From contig CAJADG010000071.1 of the NCBI GenBank assembly GCA_903938445.1, positions 37,030-101,029 of the forward strand: 64,000 nt of DNA. The letters run 5' to 3'. Source of the stretch: an uncultured Bacteroidota bacterium (GTDB lineage Bacteria > Bacteroidota > Bacteroidia > Chitinophagales > Chitinophagaceae). A program made the translations under genes and the position numbers. The notes beneath the pieces were generated by a model that had not been told where the DNA came from, ran no database searches, and saw only the letters and a program-made list of their open reading frames with translations. The stretch's first letter is position 1, and every line of letters starts with the position of its first letter. Positions 1 to 8,657 of the stretch are shown piece after piece.

Positions 1-2108
1 AGCATATTTTTGATATCCTGCACCGAAACCTTTTGTTCTCCAAATGAAATTTCTACTTTAGCATCAAACCAATCGGTATTGCTGCTAATATACATTTTGG
101 TAGAAGGCTTAGCTGTATTGAATCTGAATTGTTTTAAATTTTCAGAACCAAATAAAGGAATTTGCTTTTCCTTTAATAAATCTATAAATAAAAAGAACCA
201 ATTATTTTTTAATACCTCCGCTCCTTTCAATGCCAACACATTTCCTTTCTCAAAACGAACAAAGCCAGAGTGTAACTGTTCAATCACATTCATCAAATTA
301 CGCTCTTCTGCTAAATCTCTCTCAAGCGTGACAATTTTATCGCCTTGTTGTTGAATAACAGAAGGCCCATCATCCGCAGTTACTACAATGTCTTTATAAG
401 TAAAGATCGGCTCAAATAATAAATAGTCTCTATCTTCTTTAAGAATAATTTGTAACTGTGGTTTTATGCCTTTTAGCTTTTCTTGCTTTACATTCCCTAA
501 TTCAACCTGATACAACTTAGACAATGGCAATAAAACAGATTGCAAATACACTGGCCAATCCTCTAAATCAATTTCATTACTTCCCGTTGGCATAAACTGC
601 TCCACCCATTTTAAATCCTCTCTATTTTTCCAGCTATAAAATTGATTTTCTACTTGAAATAGATAATGTGTTTTAGCATGATTATCTGCAATTGAAATTT
701 TGCCTGTTGGTAAACTTACTTGTGCATGAATAATATATTGATCCGCCTTTTTCTCAACCTTAAAGCTGGGTTGTATAGGATTAAAAATCAATTCAGCCTT
801 TTGTAAGTTAGCCGTAGTAAAGGTTTTGCTAGCGGGCAAATGAAAATGAAAAGGATGTTCTGAAATATCTCTCCAAAGTTTCTCTAACTTAGGATGAATA
901 TATTCTTGTATCAACTCTCTTGTTTCTCCGGGCAAACCTTCCTCATCCCCACCTAAAATCGTATCCCAAATTCCCATGAAAGGCGAATTCTTATCGAGAT
1001 ACTTTATAAGTTCGTTAGATTGTAATTTCCTAACTAATTGTATTAAATTTTTGTCCTCGTCATTAATTTCTTGAGGAATTAAAAATTTAGGCAGGTCAAT
1101 TTTTTCAACCTTACTCACAAATGTATTGCCCTCTTCATTCACTTCCCCTTTAATTACATTAAATAATAAATAAGGATATTCATTTTCGGATTGCTGTATT
1201 ACTAAGCCAAATCGCTCTACTGTTTTGGCAACCGTGCTACTTGCACCTCGCTCTTCTTCCATATCCCAATCATTGGATCTTGGGATTTTTCGAATAGTAG
1301 CTGCTGGTGTTGCATTTACTTTTTGAATTCTATCATCCAACACTTTTAAATACGGCTTTCCATCCTGATAGGTAAACTCAAATTTATCTTCGATATAATC
1401 GTCTAGTGTATAGCCATATAATGCCAATAATTTATTCTTTTCTCTATCCCAGTTTCTAATAGTTTCAAAGTAATCAGCACCTTTTAACTGGAATAATTGC
1501 AATAATAAAATGGTTTTATGTATACACAATGGATACTCCGTTTCACTCAAACAATCACAGGAAGTATCAAAAAATCTTTCTTCATTTTTTTGAACAATGA
1601 TGTGAAATGTTTTTCCATTTTCATCTACTTCGGCAACAACTTTTTCATTTGCACTTTCAATGATATGAGGCCTATTAGACTTTAAAATAGTTTCGGCACG
1701 TTCAAAAGTACTTTTTGAACATAACATTCGAATCATTTTTAAATCTAGATTTTTGGTACGTAGTTGTGTATGGGTAGTTTGATAAGAAGTTTGCTTATAA
1801 TCCAACAAATTCTTATCCAATAAGTCTTGTACAAAAAATAAAGCAGCTGCTTTATGTCTACAAACTTCTGATAAATTATAAGGACATCCACATCTTAAAG
1901 AAAGTGTAGAAGGACTTTTAAAATTTTCGATTGTTACTTTATAATAAGTGCTATAACCATCATCTTTAACACGGCAGTGAATACTACCTAATAAAGGATC
2001 AAACTTTACCAATTCGATATTTTTTAGTGCGAAAATCTTTTTTCCACGTCTAATTACCTCTTCGGTTCCGAAGCTATATATGTGTTTTACTAAGTAGGGT
2101 AATGCCAT
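1..2108 (-). CDS. SWIM zinc-finger protein, N-terminal part of a probable SNF2-family helicase (partial)
   Basis: The reading frame is open from an ATG at 2108 to the window edge (702 complete codons), so the C-terminus lies outside. Two CxC...CxH SWIM-type metal-binding motifs are visible: C73/C75/C83/H85 (RCGCP...CRHK) and C184/C186/C195/H197 (CDCL...CIHK). The rest resembles the long N-terminal region that precedes the ATPase in Bacteroidota SNF2 proteins. SWIM fingers bind DNA or protein, and SNF2 ATPases remodel nucleoprotein. No Walker motif is reached inside the window, so the helicase part is inferred from family architecture. It is followed upstream by comB in the same direction. A stand-alone SWIM protein is the alternative. 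Confidence 0.8.
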   Translation of the reverse strand, partial: MALPYLVKHIYSFGTEEVIRRGKKIFALKNIELVKFDPLLGSIHCRVKDDGYSTYYKVTIENFKSPSTLSLRCGCPYNLSEVCRHKAAALFFVQDLLDKNLLDYKQTSYQTTHTQLRTKNLDLKMIRMLCSKSTFERAETILKSNRPHIIESANEKVVAEVDENGKTFHIIVQKNEERFFDTSCDCLSETEYPLCIHKTILLLQLFQLKGADYFETIRNWDREKNKLLALYGYTLDDYIEDKFEFTYQDGKPYLKVLDDRIQKVNATPAATIRKIPRSNDWDMEEERGASSTVAKTVERFGLVIQQSENEYPYLLFNVIKGEVNEEGNTFVSKVEKIDLPKFLIPQEINDEDKNLIQLVRKLQSNELIKYLDKNSPFMGIWDTILGGDEEGLPGETRELIQEYIHPKLEKLWRDISEHPFHFHLPASKTFTTANLQKAELIFNPIQPSFKVEKKADQYIIHAQVSLPTGKISIADNHAKTHYLFQVENQFYSWKNREDLKWVEQFMPTGSNEIDLEDWPVYLQSVLLPLSKLYQVELGNVKQEKLKGIKPQLQIILKEDRDYLLFEPIFTYKDIVVTADDGPSVIQQQGDKIVTLERDLAEERNLMNVIEQLHSGFVRFEKGNVLALKGAEVLKNNWFFLFIDLLKEKQIPLFGSENLKQFRFNTAKPSTKMYISSNTDWFDAKVEISFGEQKVSVQDIKNM

Positions 2109-2182
2109 AAATTATACAATATCGCCCCTTTGAAAAGGGCAATTTGCAAATGTACGAAATTACAGGCTATTTTTCGATATTC

Positions 2183-2920
2183 TTATAGACCATTTATTAG
2201 GGCTCCATCTTTAAAGATGGGTAAACTTGGTGCTACATCCTTAGATACACAATATTGCATATCCGCTTCTAATCCATAAGCTGCTAAACGATGCCAATGC
2301 GTTAAAGTTTTAATATATTCTGGCAAATTATCTTTTTGTTGATTGTACAACTGGTTAGCCATAAAACTACTATCACAATGAATAGTAAAATGTTCTTTTA
2401 TTTCCTCAATTACAGCACCAGCAAACAAAGTATCCTCAATATTAAAACGATTTTTCCAACCTGAACAACCCAAAATAACTGGTGCATTTTGTTTTTTCAA
2501 ATAATCAACCACATTGGATAAATTTGGAAAAGAGCCTGTAATAATTTCTTTGGCTCCTTTGCGCAAAGCCATGTGCAATAACTTAGTCCCGTTGGTAGTC
2601 GTAATAACAAGGGTTTTATTTTCTATAAAAGAACGAGGATATTCAGAAGGTGAATTTCCATAAGACAAACCTGGTATAATTTTACCATCACGCTCGCCAG
2701 CAGTGATACCACCAGTAGCTTTACCCATTTCAATACATGCTTCGGGGCTATCCACTGGGATAATTTTTAATGCCCCATTATAAAGTGCTGTTGCCATTGT
2801 TGACGTTGCTCTAAAAACATCAATAATGACAACAATACTATCTTTTATTTCATATAGATCTAATAACTCTGGGGTTAATACGGTATGTAAGCTCGGCTTC
2901 ACTATATTTTCATTACTCAT
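2183..2920 (-). CDS. comB: 2-phosphosulfolactate phosphatase family protein (ComB-like)
   Basis: The 245-residue protein carries the ComB signatures: DVFRATST (34-41), AGERDGK (74-80), YGNSP (87-91) and TTTNGT (107-112). ComB removes phosphate from 2-phosphosulfolactate to give sulfolactate, a step known from coenzyme M synthesis in methanogens. Bacterial homologues occur without that pathway. The ATG at 2920 is the only start before the conserved region. Length is normal for the family. In Bacteroidota the product could feed sulfonate metabolism, but no sulfonate gene is adjacent, so the physiological substrate is inference. Confidence 0.85.
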   Translation of the reverse strand: MSNENIVKPSLHTVLTPELLDLYEIKDSIVVIIDVFRATSTMATALYNGALKIIPVDSPEACIEMGKATGGITAGERDGKIIPGLSYGNSPSEYPRSFIENKTLVITTTNGTKLLHMALRKGAKEIITGSFPNLSNVVDYLKKQNAPVILGCSGWKNRFNIEDTLFAGAVIEEIKEHFTIHCDSSFMANQLYNQQKDNLPEYIKTLTHWHRLAAYGLEADMQYCVSKDVAPSLPIFKDGALINGL

Positions 2921-2941
2921 TCTGCAAAGATACTAAACCCA

Positions 2942-3298
2942 TTAATTTTTCAAAGGCAATTCCTTTTGTTTAGATAAAATAAGAATTTCATTTAATACGA
3001 CCTCGGTACTTGTTCTTTTTACGCCGGCTTTATCTGTAAAAGATTTATTAACCAATCTTCCCTCCACGGCTACTTCGGCTCCTTTGGCTAAATGCTTCTC
3101 AACATATATAGCTAATTTAGACCAAGCAATTAAATTAAACCATTGGGTTTCGTCCAACCACTCCCCTTTTACATTTTTGTAACGATCATTTACTGCTAAA
3201 CGTAGATTGGCTAATTTCTTGTCTTCTCCATACATTTTAATTTCAGGATCGGCACCCAATCGTCCAACGAGTTGCACTTTGTTTTTAATTGCTTTCAT
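2942..3298 (-). CDS. ssb: Single-stranded DNA-binding protein, short form
   Basis: The 118-residue product has the OB-fold pattern of SSB: KNKVQLVGRLGADPEIK near the N-terminus, WFNLIAW, and GAEVAVEGRLVNKSF. SSB coats single-stranded DNA in replication and repair. The C-terminus ends in SKQKELPLKN and lacks the acidic DDDIPF-type tip that recruits partner proteins. The ATG at 3298 fits the family N-terminus; an in-frame ATG at 3322 would add eight residues. It lies 21 bases after comB in the same direction, with gcvT upstream. It may be a paralogue of the main SSB. Confidence 0.88.
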   Translation of the reverse strand: MKAIKNKVQLVGRLGADPEIKMYGEDKKLANLRLAVNDRYKNVKGEWLDETQWFNLIAWSKLAIYVEKHLAKGAEVAVEGRLVNKSFTDKAGVKRTSTEVVLNEILILSKQKELPLKN

Positions 3299-3361
3299 TT
3301 TGTCTTTTTTTATGAAAGACAAAAATGCAAATCATCTTAATGCAAGAATAAAGTATTTATA

Positions 3362-4456
3362 CTACTTAAATGGAAACTTTACCACTTTGGCTTTTACTGG
3401 AGTATTACGAATATCAATAAAAATCTCAGCACCTATTTTAGCATGCTCCGTAGCTACATAGCCCATTCCTATTGCTTTTCCTAAGCTTGGCGCTTGTGTA
3501 CCTGAGGTTACAGAACCAATTTCATTTCCTTGTGCATCTTTAATAATATAGTAATGGCGCGGAATACCACGATCAATCATTTCAAAGCCTACTAATTTTT
3601 TAGCTACGCCGTTTTCCTTTTGCGCTTTTAATGCAGCACTATTGGTAAAGTCTTTTGTGAATTTTGTAATCCATCCTAATCCTGCTTCTAATGGACTAGT
3701 GGTATCATCAATGTCATTACCATATAAACAAAATCCCATCTCTAACCTTAACGTATCTCTTGCGCCCAAACCAATTGGTTGTAAACCATAAGCAGCCCCT
3801 GCTACAAATAAGGCATCCCAAACTTTGGTAGCATTGTCATTTTCATCTTCAAAATATATTTCAACACCACCCGCTCCTGTATAACCAGTTGCACTAATTA
3901 CCACATTATCTATATCTAGTAATTTACCTTTAGCAAAACTATAATAGGGCATGTTCAACACATCCATATCCGTCATTGTTTGAACAATCTTGGTGGCATT
4001 AGGTCCTTGTACTGCAAGTAATGCAGTCTTTGGACTGATATTATGCATCTCTACATTTTTAGTATTATGACTGCTAATCCAATTCCAATCCTTTTCGATA
4101 TTAGATGCATTCACTACCAACATGTATACTTTATTTTTCTCAACACAATACACCAATAAATCATCTACAATACCCCCTGTATTATTAGGCAAACAACTAT
4201 ACTGTGCTTTACCATCCTCTAAAACAGAAGCGTCATTACTTGTTACACGTTGAATTAATTCCAAAGCATCCGGTCCTCTTAAAATAAACTCTCCCATATG
4301 ACTTACATCAAATACGCCCGCATTATTTCGCACTGCTGCATGTTCATCATTGATGCCAGAATAACTAATTGGCATATTATAACCCGCAAATGGAGCCATT
4401 TTAGCTCCTAATGCAATATGTTTTTCTGTAAATGGGGTATTTAAAACTTCGCTCAT
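3362..4456 (-). CDS. gcvT: Glycine cleavage system aminomethyltransferase (T protein)
   Basis: The 364-residue protein starts [30 protein letters not shown] and continues with [24 protein letters not shown] and [14 protein letters not shown], the classic GcvT signature set. It transfers the aminomethyl carbon from the H-protein lipoyl arm to tetrahydrofolate. The reading frame extends upstream to 4588, but that longer start would lie inside the preceding gene's terminator. A TAnnTTTG box at 4474-4481 sits just upstream of 4456, so 4456 is chosen. The partner H protein gene is at 15482, not adjacent. Confidence 0.95.
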   Translation of the reverse strand: MSEVLNTPFTEKHIALGAKMAPFAGYNMPISYSGINDEHAAVRNNAGVFDVSHMGEFILRGPDALELIQRVTSNDASVLEDGKAQYSCLPNNTGGIVDDLLVYCVEKNKVYMLVVNASNIEKDWNWISSHNTKNVEMHNISPKTALLAVQGPNATKIVQTMTDMDVLNMPYYSFAKGKLLDIDNVVISATGYTGAGGVEIYFEDENDNATKVWDALFVAGAAYGLQPIGLGARDTLRLEMGFCLYGNDIDDTTSPLEAGLGWITKFTKDFTNSAALKAQKENGVAKKLVGFEMIDRGIPRHYYIIKDAQGNEIGSVTSGTQAPSLGKAIGMGYVATEHAKIGAEIFIDIRNTPVKAKVVKFPFK

Positions 4457-4473
4457 GGATATCATTATTTGTA

Positions 4474-4481
4474 CAAATATA
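4474..4481 (-). promoter_or_regulatory. Promoter -7 box (TATATTTG) of gcvT
   Basis: Read on the minus strand the box is TATATTTG, matching the Bacteroidota TAnnTTTG consensus. It ends 17 bases before the ATG at 4456. No good -33 element at ideal spacing was seen. Confidence 0.5.
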
Positions 4482-4499
4482 ATCAAAAAAGGGTGCCAA

Positions 4500-4532
4500 A
4501 TAAAACACCCCTTCTGTAGCAGAAAGGGTGTT
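4500..4532 (-). terminator. Intrinsic terminator after the PspC gene
   Basis: A 12-bp stem with one mismatch (arms 4504-4516 and 4520-4532, loop TAG) is followed on the minus strand by TTTTATTT. It lies 28 bases beyond the PspC stop at 4561 and upstream of the gcvT promoter, so it separates the two units. Confidence 0.8.
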
Positions 4533-4560
4533 ATTCCAAAAATCAATCCAAACCTTCTAA

Positions 4561-6774
4561 TTAATAAGAAAAGCGTTCTAATACCCAATGGATATCGGTC
4601 AATTTACCGGCTACATTAGATACATTTTTTAATTCCTTTGACGTTGTTGCATCTACTTTTTTATCTTTTATTTCCTCATTCCTTTTTTCTGTCTTCGATT
4701 TTTCCAACTGCAGACGCTCTTCCTTTAACTTTTGAATTTTCTCATCAATGTCGGCTGGAGCTTTATCATCATTTTCATTAGAGATGGCTTCACTAGTTCT
4801 TTTTGTTTTTTCAAGACCCGCGCTGGTCATTCTATATTCCACCCCTTGTTCATAAGCATAAGAATCATTATCCCACTTTTCATTCCACTCATCATACCAA
4901 CCATCGCTAATTCCATTTAATGTTTCAGACTGAATACCATGTCCATTTACACGTACATTAGTTTGAGACCATCCTTTATTGGTAATTAATATGCGTTTAC
5001 CAACAGGTACTGCAATGGTTAAAATAATATGTTGATTTCTGAACTTATCATTTTTATTGATACCAATACCTCTATCCAAAAGCAATACACTGTCCTGTTG
5101 TGTTAAGCTCAAATTTATTTTTTGTGCAAGTGCGTTAGCTTCTTGAATAGATTTACCATTACTTAGTTTTACCATTTTCACTTCAAAGCTATCCGATTTA
5201 GATTGCACAATTCTTACACGTAAATTTCTTACAAACACAGTATCATCATCGGTCAAATCACTGAATGGAGTTATTTGGAACCATTTGTCTTCATAATATT
5301 TCATTTTAGGAGAAGCTGTTAATTCCAACAAATCCACTTTAGCATTCGTTAATTGTACTTTTTCTTCATTAGGAATATTATGTTTTGAAAAACTATTTCC
5401 TAAACTACTAAAGAAATAAAATACACAAACCCAACCCAACACCCACAAACTTATAAAACCAGTTCTTACCCATTTATTCGCTTTTTTAAATCCTGCTATC
5501 TTTCTGATAATAGCTGTGACAATAGCAATAATAGGTACCCAAACAAAAAATAAGATAGCCCCAATAAAAGCTGCTGATTGCAAACCATCTTCCAAAAGGA
5601 ACCCTTTCAAAGGCAATAAACTTGTTCCTGCAACACCAATTCCAAATAAAGCAGCTAAAAGGCTAATTCCTACGATTCCTAAAATAAAATAAACAAACAC
5701 TTTCACAGCAATGGTAATCACTCGACCTATAAAATAAAACAGACCCTTACTATTTGATGTTGCTACATTGGGTTGTTCCGCAGTAGCCTCAGCATTTGTT
5801 GGAGTTCCTGCATTATTTGTAGTACTTGTGTAGTTTGTTTTGTTCTTTTTATAAAATTCACTTCCCCAACTTTGAGCTCTCTTACTAAAACCTTCCATAT
5901 CATTTTGAATGGTATTTTTGATACTATTCAAATCTACTTTCTCCCCCACCATCTCTAATTTATCTGCACTGGTCTTAGCTTCTGGCAATACCAACCATAA
6001 AATAATATAAACAAATACTGCACCTGGGCTAAATGTGATATCTAAAATATTAGGAAAGTCTACACTATCCCAGAATTGAAATAAATGTAAATGTTTAAAA
6101 TTAAAAATGAATCTAATAAAAGGAATCAAAAATAATAATCTAACTATGCCTACTCTTAAGCCAAAATATTTTGAAAGACCTGCACAAACACCACCAATTA
6201 TTTTATTTTCAATATCTCTAAATAATCTTTTACGTACACCGCCCACTTCTTTCACAGAAGAACTTGGCACGGCAATCCATAAAATTAAATAAGCCAAAAT
6301 ATTAACGCCTATTAAGAAGATCCATAAAATACGAATCACTAAAGGTTCAACGTTAAAGTAATTGGCAATACCACTACAAACACCACCCAATACTTTGTTT
6401 TGTTCATCACGATACAAACGCTTGGGTCTAATAGATTCCCAACCAGTTTGATCATTATGGGTGTAATTATTTTGTGTATTACTGGAGGCACCTGCTTGTT
6501 CAAATCCATCCTGTGCTTCAAGATCAGCAGGACGGCCAATGCTTGCAATAATTAATTGAATCGTTGATTCATTAATACATACCTCCCCTTTTTTTAATTT
6601 ATCATCACATAATTCTGCAACGCGACATTCAATGTCATTGATGATTTCATCACGACCTTCTTCATTTGCAAAATAGATACGCAATGATTCTATATATTCT
6701 TTTAGCATTTCATAAGCCTGCTCTTCGATAGGAAGTATGCGACCTTGAAAATTGATATTGATTACTTTGTTCAT
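4561..6774 (-). CDS. Double PspC-domain membrane protein
   Basis: The 737-residue protein has an N-terminal soluble region (1-90) typical of Bacteroidota PspC proteins, then two PspC domains: [20 protein letters not shown] (116-135) onward to about 171, and a second from about 181 to 265. Each has the GGVCxG motif and hydrophobic helices. Further membrane segments follow at roughly 345-460. A large C-terminal extracytoplasmic part ends with a charged coiled-coil-like segment (about 690-720). PspC domains belong to envelope stress (phage-shock) responses. It lies 29 bases after the PadR gene in the same direction, so it is probably controlled by it. The exact role is unknown. Confidence 0.85.
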   Translation of the reverse strand: MNKVININFQGRILPIEEQAYEMLKEYIESLRIYFANEEGRDEIINDIECRVAELCDDKLKKGEVCINESTIQLIIASIGRPADLEAQDGFEQAGASSNTQNNYTHNDQTGWESIRPKRLYRDEQNKVLGGVCSGIANYFNVEPLVIRILWIFLIGVNILAYLILWIAVPSSSVKEVGGVRKRLFRDIENKIIGGVCAGLSKYFGLRVGIVRLLFLIPFIRFIFNFKHLHLFQFWDSVDFPNILDITFSPGAVFVYIILWLVLPEAKTSADKLEMVGEKVDLNSIKNTIQNDMEGFSKRAQSWGSEFYKKNKTNYTSTTNNAGTPTNAEATAEQPNVATSNSKGLFYFIGRVITIAVKVFVYFILGIVGISLLAALFGIGVAGTSLLPLKGFLLEDGLQSAAFIGAILFFVWVPIIAIVTAIIRKIAGFKKANKWVRTGFISLWVLGWVCVFYFFSSLGNSFSKHNIPNEEKVQLTNAKVDLLELTASPKMKYYEDKWFQITPFSDLTDDDTVFVRNLRVRIVQSKSDSFEVKMVKLSNGKSIQEANALAQKINLSLTQQDSVLLLDRGIGINKNDKFRNQHIILTIAVPVGKRILITNKGWSQTNVRVNGHGIQSETLNGISDGWYDEWNEKWDNDSYAYEQGVEYRMTSAGLEKTKRTSEAISNENDDKAPADIDEKIQKLKEERLQLEKSKTEKRNEEIKDKKVDATTSKELKNVSNVAGKLTDIHWVLERFSY

Positions 6775-6803
6775 AAAAAGCTTTTAAAATTTGATGAATG
6801 TTA

Positions 6804-7160
6804 CTAAGCAACAATTGCTTGAGTGTTATCATTATTGTTTTGTGTAAGTTGATTAACCGCAGCTGTCATTTCATTCCAGGTTTTTAATAAAACTTCGTAG
6901 GCTTGATTACCCTCCTCGGTTAATACAAAATATTTTCTTGGCGGTCCACTTACACTTTCCACCCATCTATAATTTAAGAGGCCCGCATTTTTTAATCTTG
7001 TCAATAAAGGATACAAAGTTCCTTCAAGTATATGCAGATTGGCCGCTTTCATTTGTTCGACGATATCACTAGGATATACTTCGCCTTTTTGAATGATGGA
7101 CAATATGCAAAACTCCAATACGCCCTTGCGCATTTGACTTTGTGTGTTTTGTATATCCAT
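6804..7160 (-). CDS. PadR-family transcriptional regulator
   Basis: The 118-residue protein is a winged-helix PadR regulator: MRKGVLEFCILSIIQKGEVYPSDIVEQM, then LEGTLYPLLTRLKNAGLLNYRW and SGPPRKYFVLTEEG, which are the recognition helix and wing of the family. The start at 7160 (MDIQNTQ) is preferred over the in-frame ATG at 7181. The latter would lie inside the -7 promoter box. It is the first gene of a padR-pspC unit and lies next to a large inverted repeat that looks like its own operator. PadR proteins usually repress their own operon until an envelope or small-molecule signal relieves them. Confidence 0.92.
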   Translation of the reverse strand: MDIQNTQSQMRKGVLEFCILSIIQKGEVYPSDIVEQMKAANLHILEGTLYPLLTRLKNAGLLNYRWVESVSGPPRKYFVLTEEGNQAYEVLLKTWNEMTAAVNQLTQNNNDNTQAIVA

Positions 7161-7178
7161 GATAATAACTTTAGAACA

Positions 7179-7186
7179 CAAAGCTA
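7179..7186 (-). promoter_or_regulatory. Promoter -7 box (TAGCTTTG) of padR-pspC
   Basis: On the minus strand the bases read TAGCTTTG, a full match to TAnnTTTG. It lies 18 bases before the padR start at 7160 and just downstream of the inverted repeat at 7194-7224. A protein bound to that repeat would cover the -33 region. Confidence 0.6.
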
Positions 7187-7193
7187 GGAGAAT

Positions 7194-7224
7194 ATTTAGT
7201 ACTATGCATCACATAGTACTAAAT
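7194..7224. promoter_or_regulatory. Perfect 13-bp inverted repeat, probable PadR operator
   Basis: The arms 7194-7206 (ATTTAGTACTATG) and 7212-7224 (CATAGTACTAAAT) are perfect inverted repeats around a 5-base spacer. Each arm also holds the 8-bp palindrome TAGTACTA (7197-7204 and 7214-7221), so the site is symmetric at two levels. It sits directly upstream of the -7 box of padR. Autoregulation by PadR is inferred from position and symmetry. Confidence 0.65.
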
Positions 7225-7349
7225 AAAATTAAAAGTATTAACTAATGAATTGATTTACAATTAATTATAATTTTACAAAAATTATGAATGGCAAATATTT
7301 ATGGACGATTGGCGATAAAATAGGGTTTAAAACAGCTTTTTGACCCCCA

Positions 7350-8633
7350 TTAATAAACTACTAATTCGTAAAAATCAGACTCGTTTAAGTACTTATTAGC
7401 TAGCTCCTGTAATTGTTGCGGTTGAATAGCGCGTACTGTTTTAATAGTATTGTAAAAATACTCCTCGGTTAAGCCATTTAAAATATAGGATTTCCAACGA
7501 CCAATAATTTGGAAGGGTCCATCCACATCTCCTAATAAAGAGCCCAACATATAGTTTTTGACTAAATTTAATTCATCCATTTCCACCAATTCATTTCTTA
7601 AAATAGCCATCTCTTTATATACTTCATCAATAGTGGCTCTGCAAACATCCTTACCAGCATCGGTACTAATTAACCAGGCACTTTGCTGAATATGGTTTTG
7701 CAAATAACTATGTATGCCATAAGTATATCCTTTGTCCTCTCTAATATTACTCATTAAACGAGAGCCAAAAAATCCACCAAAAATATTATTCAAAACTTGC
7801 ACAGGTGCAAAGTCAGGATGATGTCTATTAGGAAAATGTCTTGCGATTCTAATGGAACCTTGCACCGAACTTGGATCATTTACCACACTATATTTTTTTT
7901 CATTGGCAGCAACAATCGCATGTTCAGGAGTTTCCATAATATGCTTATTTAAAGGCAATGAACCAATATATTTATTCAATGTTGATTCAATATTCGCAGG
8001 AAACTTACCAGCCATAAATACGACACACTTTCCTTCCTTATAATATTTATTGTAAAAGGAAACTAAGTCCTCACGCGTTAATTGATTGTAAGCATTTTCA
8101 CTTGAATACTTGCCATAAGGATGATCAATTCCAAATAAATATTCATCAATGAACCTATTGGCAATAAAATCTCCTTTCTTTAAATTTAAAGTGAGTTGCT
8201 GAATTTGATTCTTCTTATAAATATCTAATTCATTTTCAGGAAACACAGCGTCAGCAACCAATTCACTTACTACAGGAATTACTTCTTGAAAATGCTTTGT
8301 TAAACTATGTAAACTAATGGTAGCCGTTTCATTATAGCAGGATCTATTTAAATAAGCACCATAAAATTCAAATGCATCATTTACTTCAAATGCAGATTTA
8401 CTACTCGTACCATTTTTTAATAAATAATTGGTTGCAGGTGCTACCCAATTTTTTGTTTCAAAACTATTGCCCGCAAAAAATACCAATTCCATTAACATCA
8501 CTTCTTGTGCGCCACCTTCAAACGCATATACCTCTACACCATTGTCTAGCGTATATTTTTGACAAGGTTTTAATTGTATATCAAAGTCAACTGCGTCTTT
8601 TATAATGGGGGCGATGGTTCTATCTAATGACAT
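7350..8633 (-). CDS. M16-family peptidase, non-catalytic subunit
   Basis: The 427-residue protein aligns along its length with M16 (pitrilysin/processing peptidase) proteins. The zinc motif HxxEH is replaced by PATNY in NWVAPATNYLLKNGT, so it cannot bind zinc in the usual way. The motif FGSRLMSNIREDKGYTYGIHS, which carries the substrate-binding Arg/Tyr of partner subunits, is intact. The catalytic partner lies 24 bases upstream in the same operon. By analogy with other M16 pairs the two probably form a heterodimer that degrades or processes peptides. No signal peptide is seen. Confidence 0.88.
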   Translation of the reverse strand: MSLDRTIAPIIKDAVDFDIQLKPCQKYTLDNGVEVYAFEGGAQEVMLMELVFFAGNSFETKNWVAPATNYLLKNGTSSKSAFEVNDAFEFYGAYLNRSCYNETATISLHSLTKHFQEVIPVVSELVADAVFPENELDIYKKNQIQQLTLNLKKGDFIANRFIDEYLFGIDHPYGKYSSENAYNQLTREDLVSFYNKYYKEGKCVVFMAGKFPANIESTLNKYIGSLPLNKHIMETPEHAIVAANEKKYSVVNDPSSVQGSIRIARHFPNRHHPDFAPVQVLNNIFGGFFGSRLMSNIREDKGYTYGIHSYLQNHIQQSAWLISTDAGKDVCRATIDEVYKEMAILRNELVEMDELNLVKNYMLGSLLGDVDGPFQIIGRWKSYILNGLTEEYFYNTIKTVRAIQPQQLQELANKYLNESDFYELVVY

Positions 8634-8657
8634 GGGTTATTAATTATACGGATGGAA

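Noticed and set aside
10..354. Plus-strand open frame of 114 residues
   Set aside because: It lies antisense to the SWIM/SNF2 coding region, has no family features, and is a shadow frame.
4456..4588. Longer gcvT start at 4588
   Set aside because: It would place the start of translation inside the upstream gene's terminator and before the -7 box; the family start is at 4456.
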